Shown here piece by piece: positions 10,005 through 20,575 of a stretch of 64,000 nt of DNA. The notes beneath the pieces are model-generated. The model did not search any database. It saw only the letters and a list, made by a program, of their open reading frames with translations, and was not told where the DNA came from. The stretch comes from Beverwykella pulmonaria (Eukaryota > Ascomycota > Dothideomycetes > Pleosporales > Melanommataceae), in the NCBI GenBank assembly GCA_001599595.1, contig BCHH01000008.1, forward strand, positions 664,220 through 728,219. Reading direction: 5' to 3'. The translations under genes were made by a program, and so were the position numbers. Numbering within the stretch: the first letter of the stretch is position 1; each line of letters begins with the position of its first letter.

Positions 10005-12373
10005 TTACCCAATAATCCTTTTTCCTTCCTGGAGCTGTTTGACCTTCTTCTCCAAGTCTTCTCGACGACGTTTCACAACGGAATCCTCCCCTACAATGTC
10101 TTCCAGCGCTTCTGGAGTCATGCCCGTTACAAATTTTGCTGAAAAAAGTGTCAACGGCGTCTTCAATCCCGTTACAAGTAGAGTGTCAGCAACTTGCATG
10201 CGCACACAATCCACAAATCGCTTCCGTGCAACTTTGTAGTATGAGTTGAGAATGTCATGGATTTGCAGAATTGTGTGATCTTCATTACTCAATGGATTGT
10301 TTTGAATAACGTCGCTTAGGCGAACCACTTCACCGAGTTCATGATGCGTGGTCGAGCACGTTTCTAACTGCAGACGAAGACGTTGCTGGCGACTAACTTA
10401 TGAGTTAGTCCTCGATACCACTCTCGAACAAAAAGCTACTTACCATTTCTCAAGGGTTTCATTGAAGTAGTGGTTGTAGGTGGCTGGGGTTCCGTCTAAC
10501 TCTACGGAAATGAGAAATTCGGTCTGGGCCATCGCACTTTGATACATTTTGGCCATATCATCCAGGAGACGTGTTTTAATTCCGTCACGAATACGACCAT
10601 TTGGCGTGATATGGTCTAAGATGCCGAGGATAAAAGAATGCACCAGCGATATGATATCACTGACATATCCAAGGGCTAGGTCACGCCACTTGGCAGCCTG
10701 TTGCTTCATCGCAATACCCAAGAGCGACGCGTCGAAAGTTCCCAATTCGAATCCCCTCGAATCCCGATACTCATTCCTCAGCCATGCTAGGATGTTCTGA
10801 CCGCTTGGAGGTGATACTTGTACGTTTTTATGCACCAGATCCTGTATATCCAGATGATCTTCCTCAATCCTAACCCTAAGTCTTTCGTTTATCATTCCGA
10901 TATCAGTAATGTCTGAGACGCTATGTTCGCTTTGTTCATCCCCATCGCCGACCCCTGCTCTTTCCCCTACATTGGAATCCTCTATTTCATTACTCCAACC
11001 AAAGTCTGCATTCACAGTTTCTTCTCTCTCAATTGAACCTTCTGCTTCGGGCATGAAGTTGTACTCGTGGCCATACATAGCCATCGCATCGGCAAATTTT
11101 TGCCCTCGGTTTACTGCTTCAGTAGCGATTCGAAACTTCGATTTTGTGTTCAAAATTTTCGAACGGCTGTAGTCAGAGTGAACGGCGAGCGAGGCAATAC
11201 TCTGGAATTCTAATGCGATATCCATCAAATATTGGGTCTGTTCGGCTTGACTCTGTCGCTTCGGTCCTAGAGATTCCAAACCTCTTTCGGCCTTTTTCAG
11301 CATCTGAGATATTTCGGCTTTGACCTTTTTGCCATTAACATAAAGATTCCAAACTTGTATGCATTACTCTATACCTTGGGAAATTCACGGCGAATATGAT
11401 CCTCCAGAACTCCCTGGAGCCGAGAGCGAAGCGAGTCGATTCCTACCTTTCCTTCATCTAGCTTATTCCAAGGATGCTCCTTGGTGAAAAACTCCATCTC
11501 AACATCATGACGGACCCGCGAGGAAGATGTGAGGTCTGCTTGACCAGGATTCCGAAGCAGATGCCAACCCAGCCTTAGCTGATGAGTCTTCCCTTCGATA
11601 AGACTGACAATTGCAGATTCGCACCCTTTATCTACCAGGTCGGGTTTTGTTAATATTCCAAATGTCCTGATTCCGTTGGGATCGAGATCCTCAGCTCTCT
11701 CGAGAATTTCTTGGGTAGCAATATCCACATTGCATGGAATTACTGTCAACATGACAGACCTCGGATTGGACATGTAACCATGGACCATGTTATTGACCAT
11801 TGCCATATCCTCCTTAGTTGTCAGACCCTGTGTGGTTCGCTTAAAAATACCAGGTACATCAGTGACACTAAAGTGCTCCTGATCTGGACCTGCAATCTCT
11901 AGTCGAAGGACATCGTTGGAGAAGGTTTTGTGAGGTTTCCCTTCATCAGGCTTAACACCCATCACCACTATCACCTACAGATTGTTAATGCATTAAAACA
12001 AACAGGTGGGGTGTAGTACTTCTGCCATTATTTTCGCAAATGAGGCCGGGTCTAAAGATTCAAGGCTTGAAAATTTCCACCCTTGTAGCCTTTCCTTGTC
12101 CTGCAAACTGCTATTCTTCGCTGGTATAATTGACACAGTGATTTGTGGAATTGCCGATCTGCGGAATGTTATCTGCGTCGCAAAGCGAGTACACAACCCA
12201 CTGTCTCGCGGGAATGGTAAGCCCGTCAACCCTTCCAGAACAGAGCTTTTCCCACTCGACTGATCTCCAACGACCACAATTTGGGGTAAAGCAACGGAGT
12301 CACCGACATTGCATTCAAAAAGTCGATCTATCTTGTCGAGCAGCCGAGAACTGATAACTCCGAATGATGCCAT
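10005..12373 (-). CDS. Dynamin-family GTPase (fungal dynamin/Mx-like)
   Basis: Large GTPase that self-assembles on membranes for scission or remodelling. Exons are 12020-12373, 11375-11974, 10444-11324 and 10005-10392 (740 aa), with introns of 45-51 nt that keep phase. Residues 36-44 are the P-loop GDQSSGKSS; DVPGIF is the switch 2 motif and LTKPDLVD the base-recognition motif. The middle/stalk region follows, with an acidic insert around GVGDGDEQSEHSVSD. The C-terminal exon (CRQQRLRLQLETC to KKVKQLQEGKRIIG) is the GTPase effector domain. No PH or proline-rich domain is present, so it is closer to the Mx-like fungal group than to Vps1 or classical dynamin. The first intron has two options; 11975-12019 gives the more conserved junction FAKIMAEVIVVMGV. 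Confidence 0.92.
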
Positions 12374-13605
12374 AGTGTTAATGAAAATGGAGGGAGATTT
12401 GCCTGTCGTGTAAAAATTTTGCGATATAATGTGTTGTCTTTTTATGCATCTATAATAGTTATTGATTGCCTCTGTAAACCAAATCTTGAGCATCGAGATA
12501 TATTATCAGACTTTCAAATAGTGCCTATTTCACCGCCACTCTTGTGTAACAAGTGGATGCATCATCCAATAACGAGTCGCCATCTATGGGCTCTGTGGGT
12601 TATGGCCCTTGTAGAATTTGGAGACGTGGATAGCAACAGTTGGATTGATGTAATGAGGCGGTATTCGCTCGCCAATAAACGTACAAGTGTGACAAGTCCC
12701 TAATTCTTGGTTGGTACACGTGGAGGATATGCAGGCTGAGCGGGGGAGCACCTAATGTGCGCAAATCGGCGAAGACATTCACCGGAAATGCAACCCACCA
12801 AACAGTTAGTAAAACTTCCGTTTACGACTGCAACATATCAACCTTCTCTCTTGCAGCAACTCCAAGGAAGGTAAAATAAATATTGAGACAGTTCTTGATG
12901 TGAAGAGTTGGAGTAGGATTAAAGTGAGGATAGAATGTGTCGGTATACCGGCTACTCGGCCTACTGCGGTAGGTCGGAGCGGTAAGGTGAAATGGACACG
13001 AACCTACTCAACCTACAGTCAACCGTAATGGTGTTGCTGAGCGTGAGCTGAAGATTCCCGGGGCAGTAACTGGAAGGAACTGGTTGCTGCGGGGGGTTGG
13101 CGGAAGGGGTTTTGCGATCACGGTCACGACCGTGTATCGACTTCTGGATCACGGTCACGACCGTGTATCCGTTTCGGGGGTGATCACGATCACAATCGTG
13201 TATCGGTTTGGGGGGATCACGATCACAATCGTGTATCCATTGTTGAAGCGGAGTCACTGGTTCTACGTGATACGGGCCAACAGTCTAGGAGAGTCTGGTG
13301 GCTATATCGGGTGTAGGATATTCAGTTATAATTTTCGTCTTTTTTTTCGCAGTCTATCTAGAGTCATAGCTTTATAGGGCTGTGGAGGTTTAGACGCTAA
13401 GCTAGCGTTAAACCCACAGTTCGTAATTGGCAACAGCAGTTGTTGCAGCAGTGTATCACCGCTGTTGCAACAATACTAACAGAATGAGTGTGGATGAGCC
13501 GTTTGGTTGAAAGTTTTATTTACATTTGCGTAATGTTCTGCATCTTAGCCTCCATCTACAAGTTTCCTGCTTGATAGCCGCTGCCCTAACTGTCTTGAAC
13601 AAAAT
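12374..13605. other. Intergenic region with palindromic repeat array
   Basis: The dynamin upstream region, then an array of four palindromic repeats (separate entry) and the downstream flank of the RING-FHA gene. No gene recognised. Open frames across the array are low-complexity products of the repeat. Confidence 0.4.
13119..13233. repeat. Four tandem short palindromes
   Basis: Four imperfect tandem units of 31-35 bp, each centred on a 16-bp inverted repeat: CACGGTCACGACCGTG at 13119-13134 and 13150-13165, CACGATCACAATCGTG at 13185-13200 and 13218-13233. The flanks GGATCAC and GTGTATC are shared. The second pair differs from the first by G-to-A and C-to-T changes that mostly keep the arms complementary. 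Function unknown: tandem protein-binding sites and decay of a duplicated sequence are both possible. Confidence 0.8.
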
Positions 13606-14892
13606 TCAATTAGGTGGGAGAATTATTACATACTCCCGTTTGCTTCCACCAAATTTAATTACATCTCCATGTCTGATTTCCACATAGTGACCTCTCTCAA
13701 TGGGCTCACCATTGAGATGCGTACTGTTGGCGCTGTCCAGATCAATCAAGTAGAGTCCGACACAAATCCTGTCCTTACCCTCCGTTGACTCACACTCCTC
13801 TTTTTTTTTGTCTTTCCTTACAGTGTACCGAAACTGCAGAGCCGCATGTTGACCGCTACAACTCGGATGGGGTGTAACCACATCAACGACCCGTTCCTCA
13901 CGGCCCAAAAGCCAAACACTGCGTTCCCACAAGTTGATGAACTCCATTATTTCATCATTTTTAAATACATAGAGGCGCCATGCCTCTGTCGATGGTGGTT
14001 TTCGGGCTTCCGCTGGTTCGGTGTGTTTTAAGATAATGTCGGATCCTGGAGCTAATTGGCTCCGTATATTCTGCGATATGCCATTGTACTGAACATGGCG
14101 GTCCCATGCGCCCAAAGACTGGTAAGGGCTCCTGAGCCAAGTCTTAAGCTCGTGCAGAAAGAGCCGTGTGTGCTTGCGACCGATAAACTCCTGGATCATG
14201 TTCTCGGGTTGGCCGGCACTATCCTGAATGTCGATGGTCTGGAGAATTTCGATGATGTATTCGAGCAAGTACTCTGCATTAGTAGGGTTGCTTTGGCGAG
14301 TAGGTTCACGGTCGTTCCTAGAAGTGTCTAGAAATTCAAAGACGCGTAGCTCGCGACGTAGCCACGTTCTGGCTCTAGATATGAGCTCGGGAACCGTTGT
14401 GAACTGTTGCGGATATAGCTCCCTGTATGTAGATGCTGCAGGTTGTCGTCTGTTCGAACCGACGTGGGAAGAGTAGAGGCTATGACGGTAGACGATACGG
14501 CGTCTCTGGACGGCATCGTCTTCGTATGCCCGTGTCGGATCAGCGCTGCTTGGAAGCGAAGCTGACCTGCTCAAGCTTTCTCTAGTCGCTGAGGACGGCT
14601 CCTCATGTTTGTAGACTTTGAACTGCGTACCATGCTCGCTTAGCCCGTATCGAACTTCGTGGACTTCACTGTTGCATAGCGGGCATGCTGCTCGCTGTTG
14701 TAGCCATGTGACTAGACACAAAAAATCGAAATTATTATGTCGGCAAGGATGTGCTTCGCACTGGTCGACGAGGTCGCCAAGACAGATTATGCAGCGTTCG
14801 GTAGGCTTGTCTGTTGTTAACGACGAGATCTGTTGAAGAGTATGTTGTACGACGTGAGGACGCAGGTTTTCGGTGCTGGGCTCCGAATCCAT
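13606..14892 (-). CDS. RING-finger and FHA-domain protein (probable E3 ubiquitin ligase)
   Basis: Uninterrupted frame; from the ATG at 14892 it gives 428 aa (an in-frame ATG at 14949 would add 19). Near residues 34-75 lies a RING-like motif: CIICLGDL, HPCRHNNFDFLCLVTWLQ, CPLC. In it the usual fifth zinc ligand (Cys/His) appears to be Asp. The C-terminal 110 residues form an FHA phosphothreonine-binding domain: LLGREERVVDVVTPHPSCSGQHAAL, DLDSANSTHLNGEPIERGHY and DVIKFGGSKREYVIIL. This resembles the SNIP1/Pml1 type of FHA. The middle is arginine- and glutamine-rich without known domains. A RING plus FHA suggests a ligase that recognises phosphorylated targets; targets are unknown. It is divergent from Prp22 with a shared short promoter. 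Confidence 0.85.
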   Translation of the reverse strand: MDSEPSTENLRPHVVQHTLQQISSLTTDKPTERCIICLGDLVDQCEAHPCRHNNFDFLCLVTWLQQRAACPLCNSEVHEVRYGLSEHGTQFKVYKHEEPSSATRESLSRSASLPSSADPTRAYEDDAVQRRRIVYRHSLYSSHVGSNRRQPAASTYRELYPQQFTTVPELISRARTWLRRELRVFEFLDTSRNDREPTRQSNPTNAEYLLEYIIEILQTIDIQDSAGQPENMIQEFIGRKHTRLFLHELKTWLRSPYQSLGAWDRHVQYNGISQNIRSQLAPGSDIILKHTEPAEARKPPSTEAWRLYVFKNDEIMEFINLWERSVWLLGREERVVDVVTPHPSCSGQHAALQFRYTVRKDKKKEECESTEGKDRICVGLYLIDLDSANSTHLNGEPIERGHYVEIRHGDVIKFGGSKREYVIILPPN

Positions 14893-15076
14893 AGCGAGAG
14901 GGTGAGAGTGACTGCGGGATAGTGTCGTCGTCAAGCTGAGGTGGAACAAAAGCGCCAGGAATGTGCGGATAGGGCAAAGCTTGAAGGCAATTGTTGGCCT
15001 TGGCGTTGTATTTGTGACTCCAAAACATCTGTCCTTCCTTCATCCACACTCACCTATTCTGCAGTCATCACCAGAA
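14893..15076. promoter_or_regulatory. Short bidirectional promoter (RING-FHA gene / PRP22)
   Basis: Only 184 bases separate the chosen start codons of the minus-strand RING-FHA gene and the plus-strand helicase gene. Both transcripts must start inside this interval or overlap. No TATA box is apparent, as usual for housekeeping genes. Co-regulation is an inference from the spacing. Confidence 0.6.
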
Positions 15077-18000
15077 ATGGACGCCCTTTCCGAAATAGAG
15101 CTCCTTGCGCTCGTGGAAAAGGTAGCCTCTGAGCTGAAAAATCACCTCGGAGTCTACGACAAGACGCTCGCAGAGTTCATCATCGCTCAACGAGTCGAGT
15201 CCGACACGTTCGAGACTTTCAAACGGAAGATAACCGAAACCGGCGGCGAGTCCTTCCCCATCAGTCTGGTCGATAGCATTGACCGCTTCGTTCGAATAAT
15301 GCACCCGTCCCTGAAAGCGAAGACGGACACCACAAATCGCGAACCCGACAAACAGCGGTCTATCGAGAAGAAGACTCAAGTCTTCTCCGGTCTTGCTTTG
15401 CTGGATAAGGCGTCAGTTCAAGACTCTATTGACGACACCTTAAATTCATTAGAAGCTTTAGAGCCGTCAACCCACAAGCATGGATCTCAGGCAAGGAAAC
15501 GTGGCCCCAGTCGCAGTCGCAGTCTCGAACTACGAGCAAAGCAACACTCGAGGAGTAGGCGATATGACGCGAACAGGGATGACGAGCAACAAACACATCG
15601 GCAGAGACGCCATCGACGGGGTGGTTATGGGGATGACGAGCAGCCGGGAAATGGAAAGAGGTTTCGCCCACCACCGCCTGTGGTGGACGACGCTCCTATT
15701 CTGCATAAAATTTATGATGGCTACGTAACGGGTATCAAGGACTCTGGTGTTTTTGTGGGACCCAACGGTATCAAGGGGAAAGCGAACGGTCTCGATCACA
15801 TTTCACAAATGGCAGACCGGCGGATCAATCACCCATCAGACTTGGTCGAACCTGGTCATGAAGTCAAAGCCAAGGTCATCAGCATAGATGGGCCGAAAAT
15901 TGGGCTGCCGATGAAGAACATTGATCAGGAGATGGGCCAGGACTTCGCTCCTCAAGCAAGTCTCGGTTCTGGTGCTGATATGCAGATGCTGGCCGAAGGT
16001 AGAAACGGACACACCAATAGCAAGTTCCAAAACCCCAACTTCCCCAAACGAGAAAGGAAGAGATTAACATCTCCTGAGAGATGGGAGATTCGCCAACTTA
16101 TTGCATCTGGAGTTGCAAAAGCTTCAGATTACCCTGATTTGAGAGAAGATTACGACGCGACGCTTGGGGGCGATGACGTGATGAAGCTAGAAGGAAACTT
16201 TGACATCGAGGTCAGACATGAAGAGCCACCGTTTCTTGCTGGTCAAACGAAGCAGTCTCTCGACCTATCACCTATCCGCGTCATCAAGGCTCCCGAAGGG
16301 TCGCTGAACCGTGCCGCCATGTCTGGTACCGCGCTAGCAAAGGAGAGAAAGGAGCTACAACAGCGAGAAGCTGATGCGGCTGCCAGTGAGAAGGCAACGA
16401 TCGATCTCTCAGCTCAGTGGAACGATCCAATGGCGGACCCAGACAAGCAAAAGTTCGCCAGCGACTCGAAGAGCGTCAGAGTCAACACCGCCAAGTCAAA
16501 TAGCATTCCGGAGTGGAAACGCGTAGTCCAACCGAAAGATCAGTCATACAGAAAAAAAGTAAATATGTCAATCAAAGAGCAGCGGGAATTCCTTCCAGTC
16601 TTCACCTTCCGACAACACTTAATTGAATCTATACGACAGCATCAAATACTTATCGTGGTCGGCGAGACAGGGTCTGGTAAAACGACGCAAACAACACAGT
16701 ACCTGGCCGAGGCAGGTTTCGCAAATAATGGCATCATTGGATGCACGCAGCCTCGCCGCGTAGCTGCTATTTCGGTAGCCAAACGCGTTGCCGAAGAAGT
16801 CGGTTGTATCCTAGGCCAGGAAGTAGGCTACTCAATTCGATTCGAGGACTGCACTAGTCCGGCCACCAGGATTAAGTATATGACGGACGGCATGCTCCAG
16901 CGTGAGATCCTGCAGGACCCAGAGCTTAAGAGATATTCTGTTATCATGCTTGACGAGGCCCACGAACGGACTATCGCCACAGATGTACTCTTTGCGCTGC
17001 TCAAAAAAGCGTTAAAGAAGCGGCCAGATCTAAAAGTGATCGTAACGTCCGCTACCCTCAACGCCGAAAAGTTCTCTTCATATTTTAATGACGCCCCAAT
17101 CTTTACCATACCAGGCCGCACATATCCTGTCGAAATTCTCTACTCGCGGGAACCTGAGTCGGACTATCTTGATGCTGCTCTAGTTACAGTCATGCAAATC
17201 CACCTGACAGAGCCAGCTGGCGATATTCTTCTATTCTTGACGGGACAGGAGGAAATCGATACATCCTGCGAGATTCTATATGAGCGTATGAAAGTTTTGG
17301 GGTCGAATGTTCCGGAGCTTATTATCCTTCCGGTCTATTCAGCATTGCCTACCGAGATGCAGAGCCGTATCTTTGAGCCAGCACCCAGTCGAAAGATTAT
17401 CATCGCCACCAACATTGCCGAAACATCTATCACCATTGATAACATCTATTACGTGATTGATCCCGGATTTGTTAAACAAAAAGCGTACAACCCCAAACTA
17501 GGCATGGACTCGCTCATCGTTACACCTATCTCGCAAGCCCAGGCAAATCAACGAGCAGGCCGTGCCGGCCGAACTGGACCAGGTAAATGCTTCAGGCTAT
17601 ACACTGAAACTGCGTATCAGTCAGAGATGCTACCAACAACAATACCTGATATTCAGCGCCAGAACATTTCCAATACAATCCTAATGCTAAAGGCAATGGG
17701 CATCAACGACCTTCTACGCTTTGATTTCATGGACCCGCCGCCTATCAACGCGACGTTGACGGCCCTTGAGGAGCTTTACACGCTGGGTGCCCTTGACGAC
17801 GAGGGACTTCTGACATCGCTGGGACGTAAGATGACCTATTTTCCTATGGTTCCACCCCTTGCTAAGGTACTACTCGCATCAGTAGAGCTGGGCTGCTCGG
17901 ACGAGATGATATCCATTGTAGCCATGCTCAACCTGGTCAGTGTGTTCTACCGGCCAAAGGAAAAGCAGACACAGGCGGATCAGAAAAAGGCCAAGTTTCA

Positions 18001-18592
18001 TGATCCTCACGGAGACCATCTGACACTGCTAAACGTATACAATTCGTGGAAGCGGAGCGGCTATTCGACCACTTGGTGCTTCGAAAATTTTATCCAGGCA
18101 CGGTCGATGAGACAAGCCAAAAACGTACGGGAACAGCTCATTAGTATTATAGAGCGGTGCCATCACCCAGTCATTTCGTGTGGGCGCGAGACGGAGAAGG
18201 TGCGACGGGCCTTATGCGCCGGTTTCTTTCGCAACACGGCACGAAGGGATGCCGGGGCTGGGGCTGGGTGTTACAAGACCGTTATCGAGAGCACTGCAGT
18301 CTACTTGCATCCGTCGTCGGCGTTGTTTGGAAAATCGGCCGAGTGGGTGGTATATCATGAACTTGTGCTCACAACACTAGAGTACATGCACTGGAGCACA
18401 AGCATCGAACCAAAGTGGCTCATTGAGGAGGTACCGACCTTCTTCAAGATGACAGGGACGGATGGCACCATGTCAAAGCGACAGCAGCAGGAGCGCATAC
18501 AGCCGTTGTACAACAAGTTTGCGGGCGAGGACGACTGGCGGCTTTCGGCCCAGCGCAGGAGCGGAAGGAGCAGCGGGGGTACTTGGGGATGA
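15077..18592 (+). CDS. PRP22: Pre-mRNA-splicing ATP-dependent RNA helicase Prp22 (DHX8)
   Basis: DEAH-box helicase that releases spliced mRNA from the spliceosome. One exon, 1171 aa. The N-terminal region (ALVEKVASELKNHLG) is followed by an RS/arginine-rich stretch. An S1 RNA-binding domain spans about residues 207-285 (HKIYDGYVTGIKDSGVFV). The helicase core has GETGSGKTTQ near residue 529, TQPRRVAA, DEAH near 624, SAT, FLTGQEEID and QRAGRAGRTGPG. Winged-helix, ratchet and OB domains follow, ending LYNKFAGEDDWRLSAQRR, the typical Prp22 tail. The S1 domain separates Prp22 from Prp2, Prp16 and Prp43. The ATG at 15077 (AGAAATGG) begins MDALSEIELL, as expected; the frame extends further upstream to 14963 but that part does not look conserved. 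Confidence 0.97.
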   Translation: MDALSEIELLALVEKVASELKNHLGVYDKTLAEFIIAQRVESDTFETFKRKITETGGESFPISLVDSIDRFVRIMHPSLKAKTDTTNREPDKQRSIEKKTQVFSGLALLDKASVQDSIDDTLNSLEALEPSTHKHGSQARKRGPSRSRSLELRAKQHSRSRRYDANRDDEQQTHRQRRHRRGGYGDDEQPGNGKRFRPPPPVVDDAPILHKIYDGYVTGIKDSGVFVGPNGIKGKANGLDHISQMADRRINHPSDLVEPGHEVKAKVISIDGPKIGLPMKNIDQEMGQDFAPQASLGSGADMQMLAEGRNGHTNSKFQNPNFPKRERKRLTSPERWEIRQLIASGVAKASDYPDLREDYDATLGGDDVMKLEGNFDIEVRHEEPPFLAGQTKQSLDLSPIRVIKAPEGSLNRAAMSGTALAKERKELQQREADAAASEKATIDLSAQWNDPMADPDKQKFASDSKSVRVNTAKSNSIPEWKRVVQPKDQSYRKKVNMSIKEQREFLPVFTFRQHLIESIRQHQILIVVGETGSGKTTQTTQYLAEAGFANNGIIGCTQPRRVAAISVAKRVAEEVGCILGQEVGYSIRFEDCTSPATRIKYMTDGMLQREILQDPELKRYSVIMLDEAHERTIATDVLFALLKKALKKRPDLKVIVTSATLNAEKFSSYFNDAPIFTIPGRTYPVEILYSREPESDYLDAALVTVMQIHLTEPAGDILLFLTGQEEIDTSCEILYERMKVLGSNVPELIILPVYSALPTEMQSRIFEPAPSRKIIIATNIAETSITIDNIYYVIDPGFVKQKAYNPKLGMDSLIVTPISQAQANQRAGRAGRTGPGKCFRLYTETAYQSEMLPTTIPDIQRQNISNTILMLKAMGINDLLRFDFMDPPPINATLTALEELYTLGALDDEGLLTSLGRKMTYFPMVPPLAKVLLASVELGCSDEMISIVAMLNLVSVFYRPKEKQTQADQKKAKFHDPHGDHLTLLNVYNSWKRSGYSTTWCFENFIQARSMRQAKNVREQLISIIERCHHPVISCGRETEKVRRALCAGFFRNTARRDAGAGAGCYKTVIESTAVYLHPSSALFGKSAEWVVYHELVLTTLEYMHWSTSIEPKWLIEEVPTFFKMTGTDGTMSKRQQQERIQPLYNKFAGEDDWRLSAQRRSGRSSGGTWG

Positions 18593-18807
18593 TTAAAGAC
18601 AAGTGTGACGATACTATCTCGACAAGCAGCACTCACGATGCAAAACTTCTAGCCCTCTTTGTCTCCAAATAAATCAAATATATTCAACTAGTAGCGAAAC
18701 CTTGCAGATGTCCCGTTTCCTAAGTCCGATTGCTCTTTGCTTGATTGAACGCGGTCAAGAATCTATGCAAGTGAGTCTCCCACCAATAGCGCGTCAAACC
18801 GGGGAAA
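18593..18807. other. Convergent 3' region (PRP22 / P450)
   Basis: 215 bases between the stop codons of two convergent genes. AATAAATCAAATATATTCAA near 18669 is a plausible polyadenylation region for PRP22. Nothing else is visible. Confidence 0.4.
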
Positions 18808-20575
18808 CTACTGCAGAAACTCTGATACATCTGCCCGAAGCTTGAACTGTATGTACGGTCCATCATGGGTGCTGGTAAGATGGTCGATCAGCTGAAACTC
18901 ATTCGGACGTTGCCTTCCCATCGGACCACCAGGCCGGCCGGCGCCAACAGCTCCCAGACTTCCCTCCGCAACTTTAAAGTCGAAGTACCATAGTACTTTC
19001 GCTATGGCATTACTCAACTCCATGTAAGCCATTGTCTTTCCAGGGCATCCACGTGGCCCCAGAGAGAAAGGAAGAAAAGCTTGCTTCGCCATCTCGACCT
19101 TCTCCTTAGGATTTGTGTCCGAAACGATCCACCGTTCAGGGTCGAACTTGAAAGAGTTTGGGAAATATTCCTCATTGTGCTGCACACAATAGATTGAGGC
19201 GCCGACGTCGCATCCCTCAGCAACGTAGTGGCCGTCTATGACAATGCCACCGCTGCCTGGAGAGACTTCTCTCCATAGAATACCTCCGGCTGGGGGTGTC
19301 ATGCGCATGGTCTCGTCAATGCAGGCTCGTAGGTAGACGCACTGGGGCATTTTTGAGTTCAACCCAGAGTGGATATCGCTTCCAGACGTGAAAGTGCTGC
19401 GGACTTCCTTTGCAGCCTTTTCGTAGCATTCCGGATATCTCGATAGATAAAAGGACAAGGCTGTAAGTCCCGTTGAGGTAGTATCCGACCCCGCGATCAA
19501 TAAGAATCTTGCTTCAGACCAAAGCTCAGCTTGCGAGAAGCCCCTTCCTGTTTCCGAATCTGTTGCGTTTACTATGAAAGAGAACAGGTCGCGTTTGGAT
19601 TGGCCGTCAGTTTCAGCTTTCAGCCTCTCTTGCAGGAGCCTCGTCATCAGACGCATATATCTCATGCGCATGGATGATGCATAAGGGTACAGGATCTTGT
19701 CCAGCTTCGCCTTCGCTAGATCCGGAAATTGGCCGTATACCGCCGAACGGTGACTCGTTGCGGTAACAGCGTCGATAAGGAAGCGGTTGTCTGGTTTATC
19801 TAGGAGTTGGAAGGATTGCCCGAAACCGAATTCGCCCATAATGTCGAAGCCGAGGTACTTGCATTGCTCGGTCATGTTGACTGGGACTGACCATTGTTCT
19901 TTGTCTACGGCTGCAAGCCTTGCCAGGTTGCGGATGAACTTGTTGACATGCTGGAGGAGGCTCGGCTCGAACTCACGCATGCATTGGTCGGATAGACCTT
20001 GGCCGATCATTCTGCGTTTGAATCGATGGAGGCTTTTGTCGATTGCCGTGTGGATATTGTACACCCCAGGAGCCGGGAGCATCGAGAGATAGCCCCGGGA
20101 TTTCTGGACTAACTTGGCCTTGTTGTTGTTTATGTCTGCTCGGTGTTAGCGATGCTCGGTACAAGAGACGGCAGGCAGCCCACAACCTACCGTGGAATGC
20201 AGTGACAGTGTTGAATACCATTCTGTTTGGACCTTCACGGAACGCTGGCCCTATGCGATTGTTGGTATAGCTCCCCGGTGACTGCCAGAGTGTTGGCACC
20301 CTTACCGTAACGTTCATGATTTTCCAAAGTGCGGATGTGAAGCTGGCCGAGAGCACTGTGGTAAGCGCCATACCAGTCAGTGAACTTCGCGGTGAATGGA
20401 CCGGGCTCGTGAGAGAGTGGGTTGAGGAACCATCTGTGGCTATAGACAATCAGGAACTTTAAGGATCAGTCAGTTGCCGCTTCAACTTGCGTCTGACCTC
20501 TGATTTCTCACACGAAAGGAAAAAGCAATGAGGCCAAGCTTCAAAAGAAGCAGAAGAAAATCTTGGGAGCCCATG
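18808..20575 (-). CDS. Cytochrome P450 monooxygenase
   Basis: Membrane-anchored haem monooxygenase of the fungal tailoring type. Exons are 20514-20575, 20306-20439, 20191-20250 and 18808-20135, giving 527 aa with all phases consistent. The N-terminus (MGSQDFLLLLLKLGLIAFF) is a hydrophobic ER anchor, followed by NPLSHEPGPFTAKFTDWYG, the proline-rich hinge. The I-helix is AGSDTTS, the K-helix ExxR is in DETMRMTPP, and the haem loop is FSLGPRGCPGK with Cys at about residue 449. YGPAFREGPNRMVF and FNTVTAFHDINNNKAK are typical of fungal CYPs acting on secondary metabolites or aromatics. Substrate unknown. It is divergent from the hydrolase gene at 22510 and may belong to one pathway with the neighbouring hydrolase and OYE. 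The first intron (20440-20513, GTGTGA donor) is the least certain part. Confidence 0.93.

Noticed and set aside
11968..12003. Alternative 36-nt first intron in the dynamin gene
   Set aside because: Too short for a fungal intron, and the 45-nt option 11975-12019 keeps phase and gives a better conserved junction.
12961..13257. 98-codon minus-strand frame with HDCDRD repeats
   Set aside because: It is the translation of the palindromic repeat array, not a protein-coding signal.
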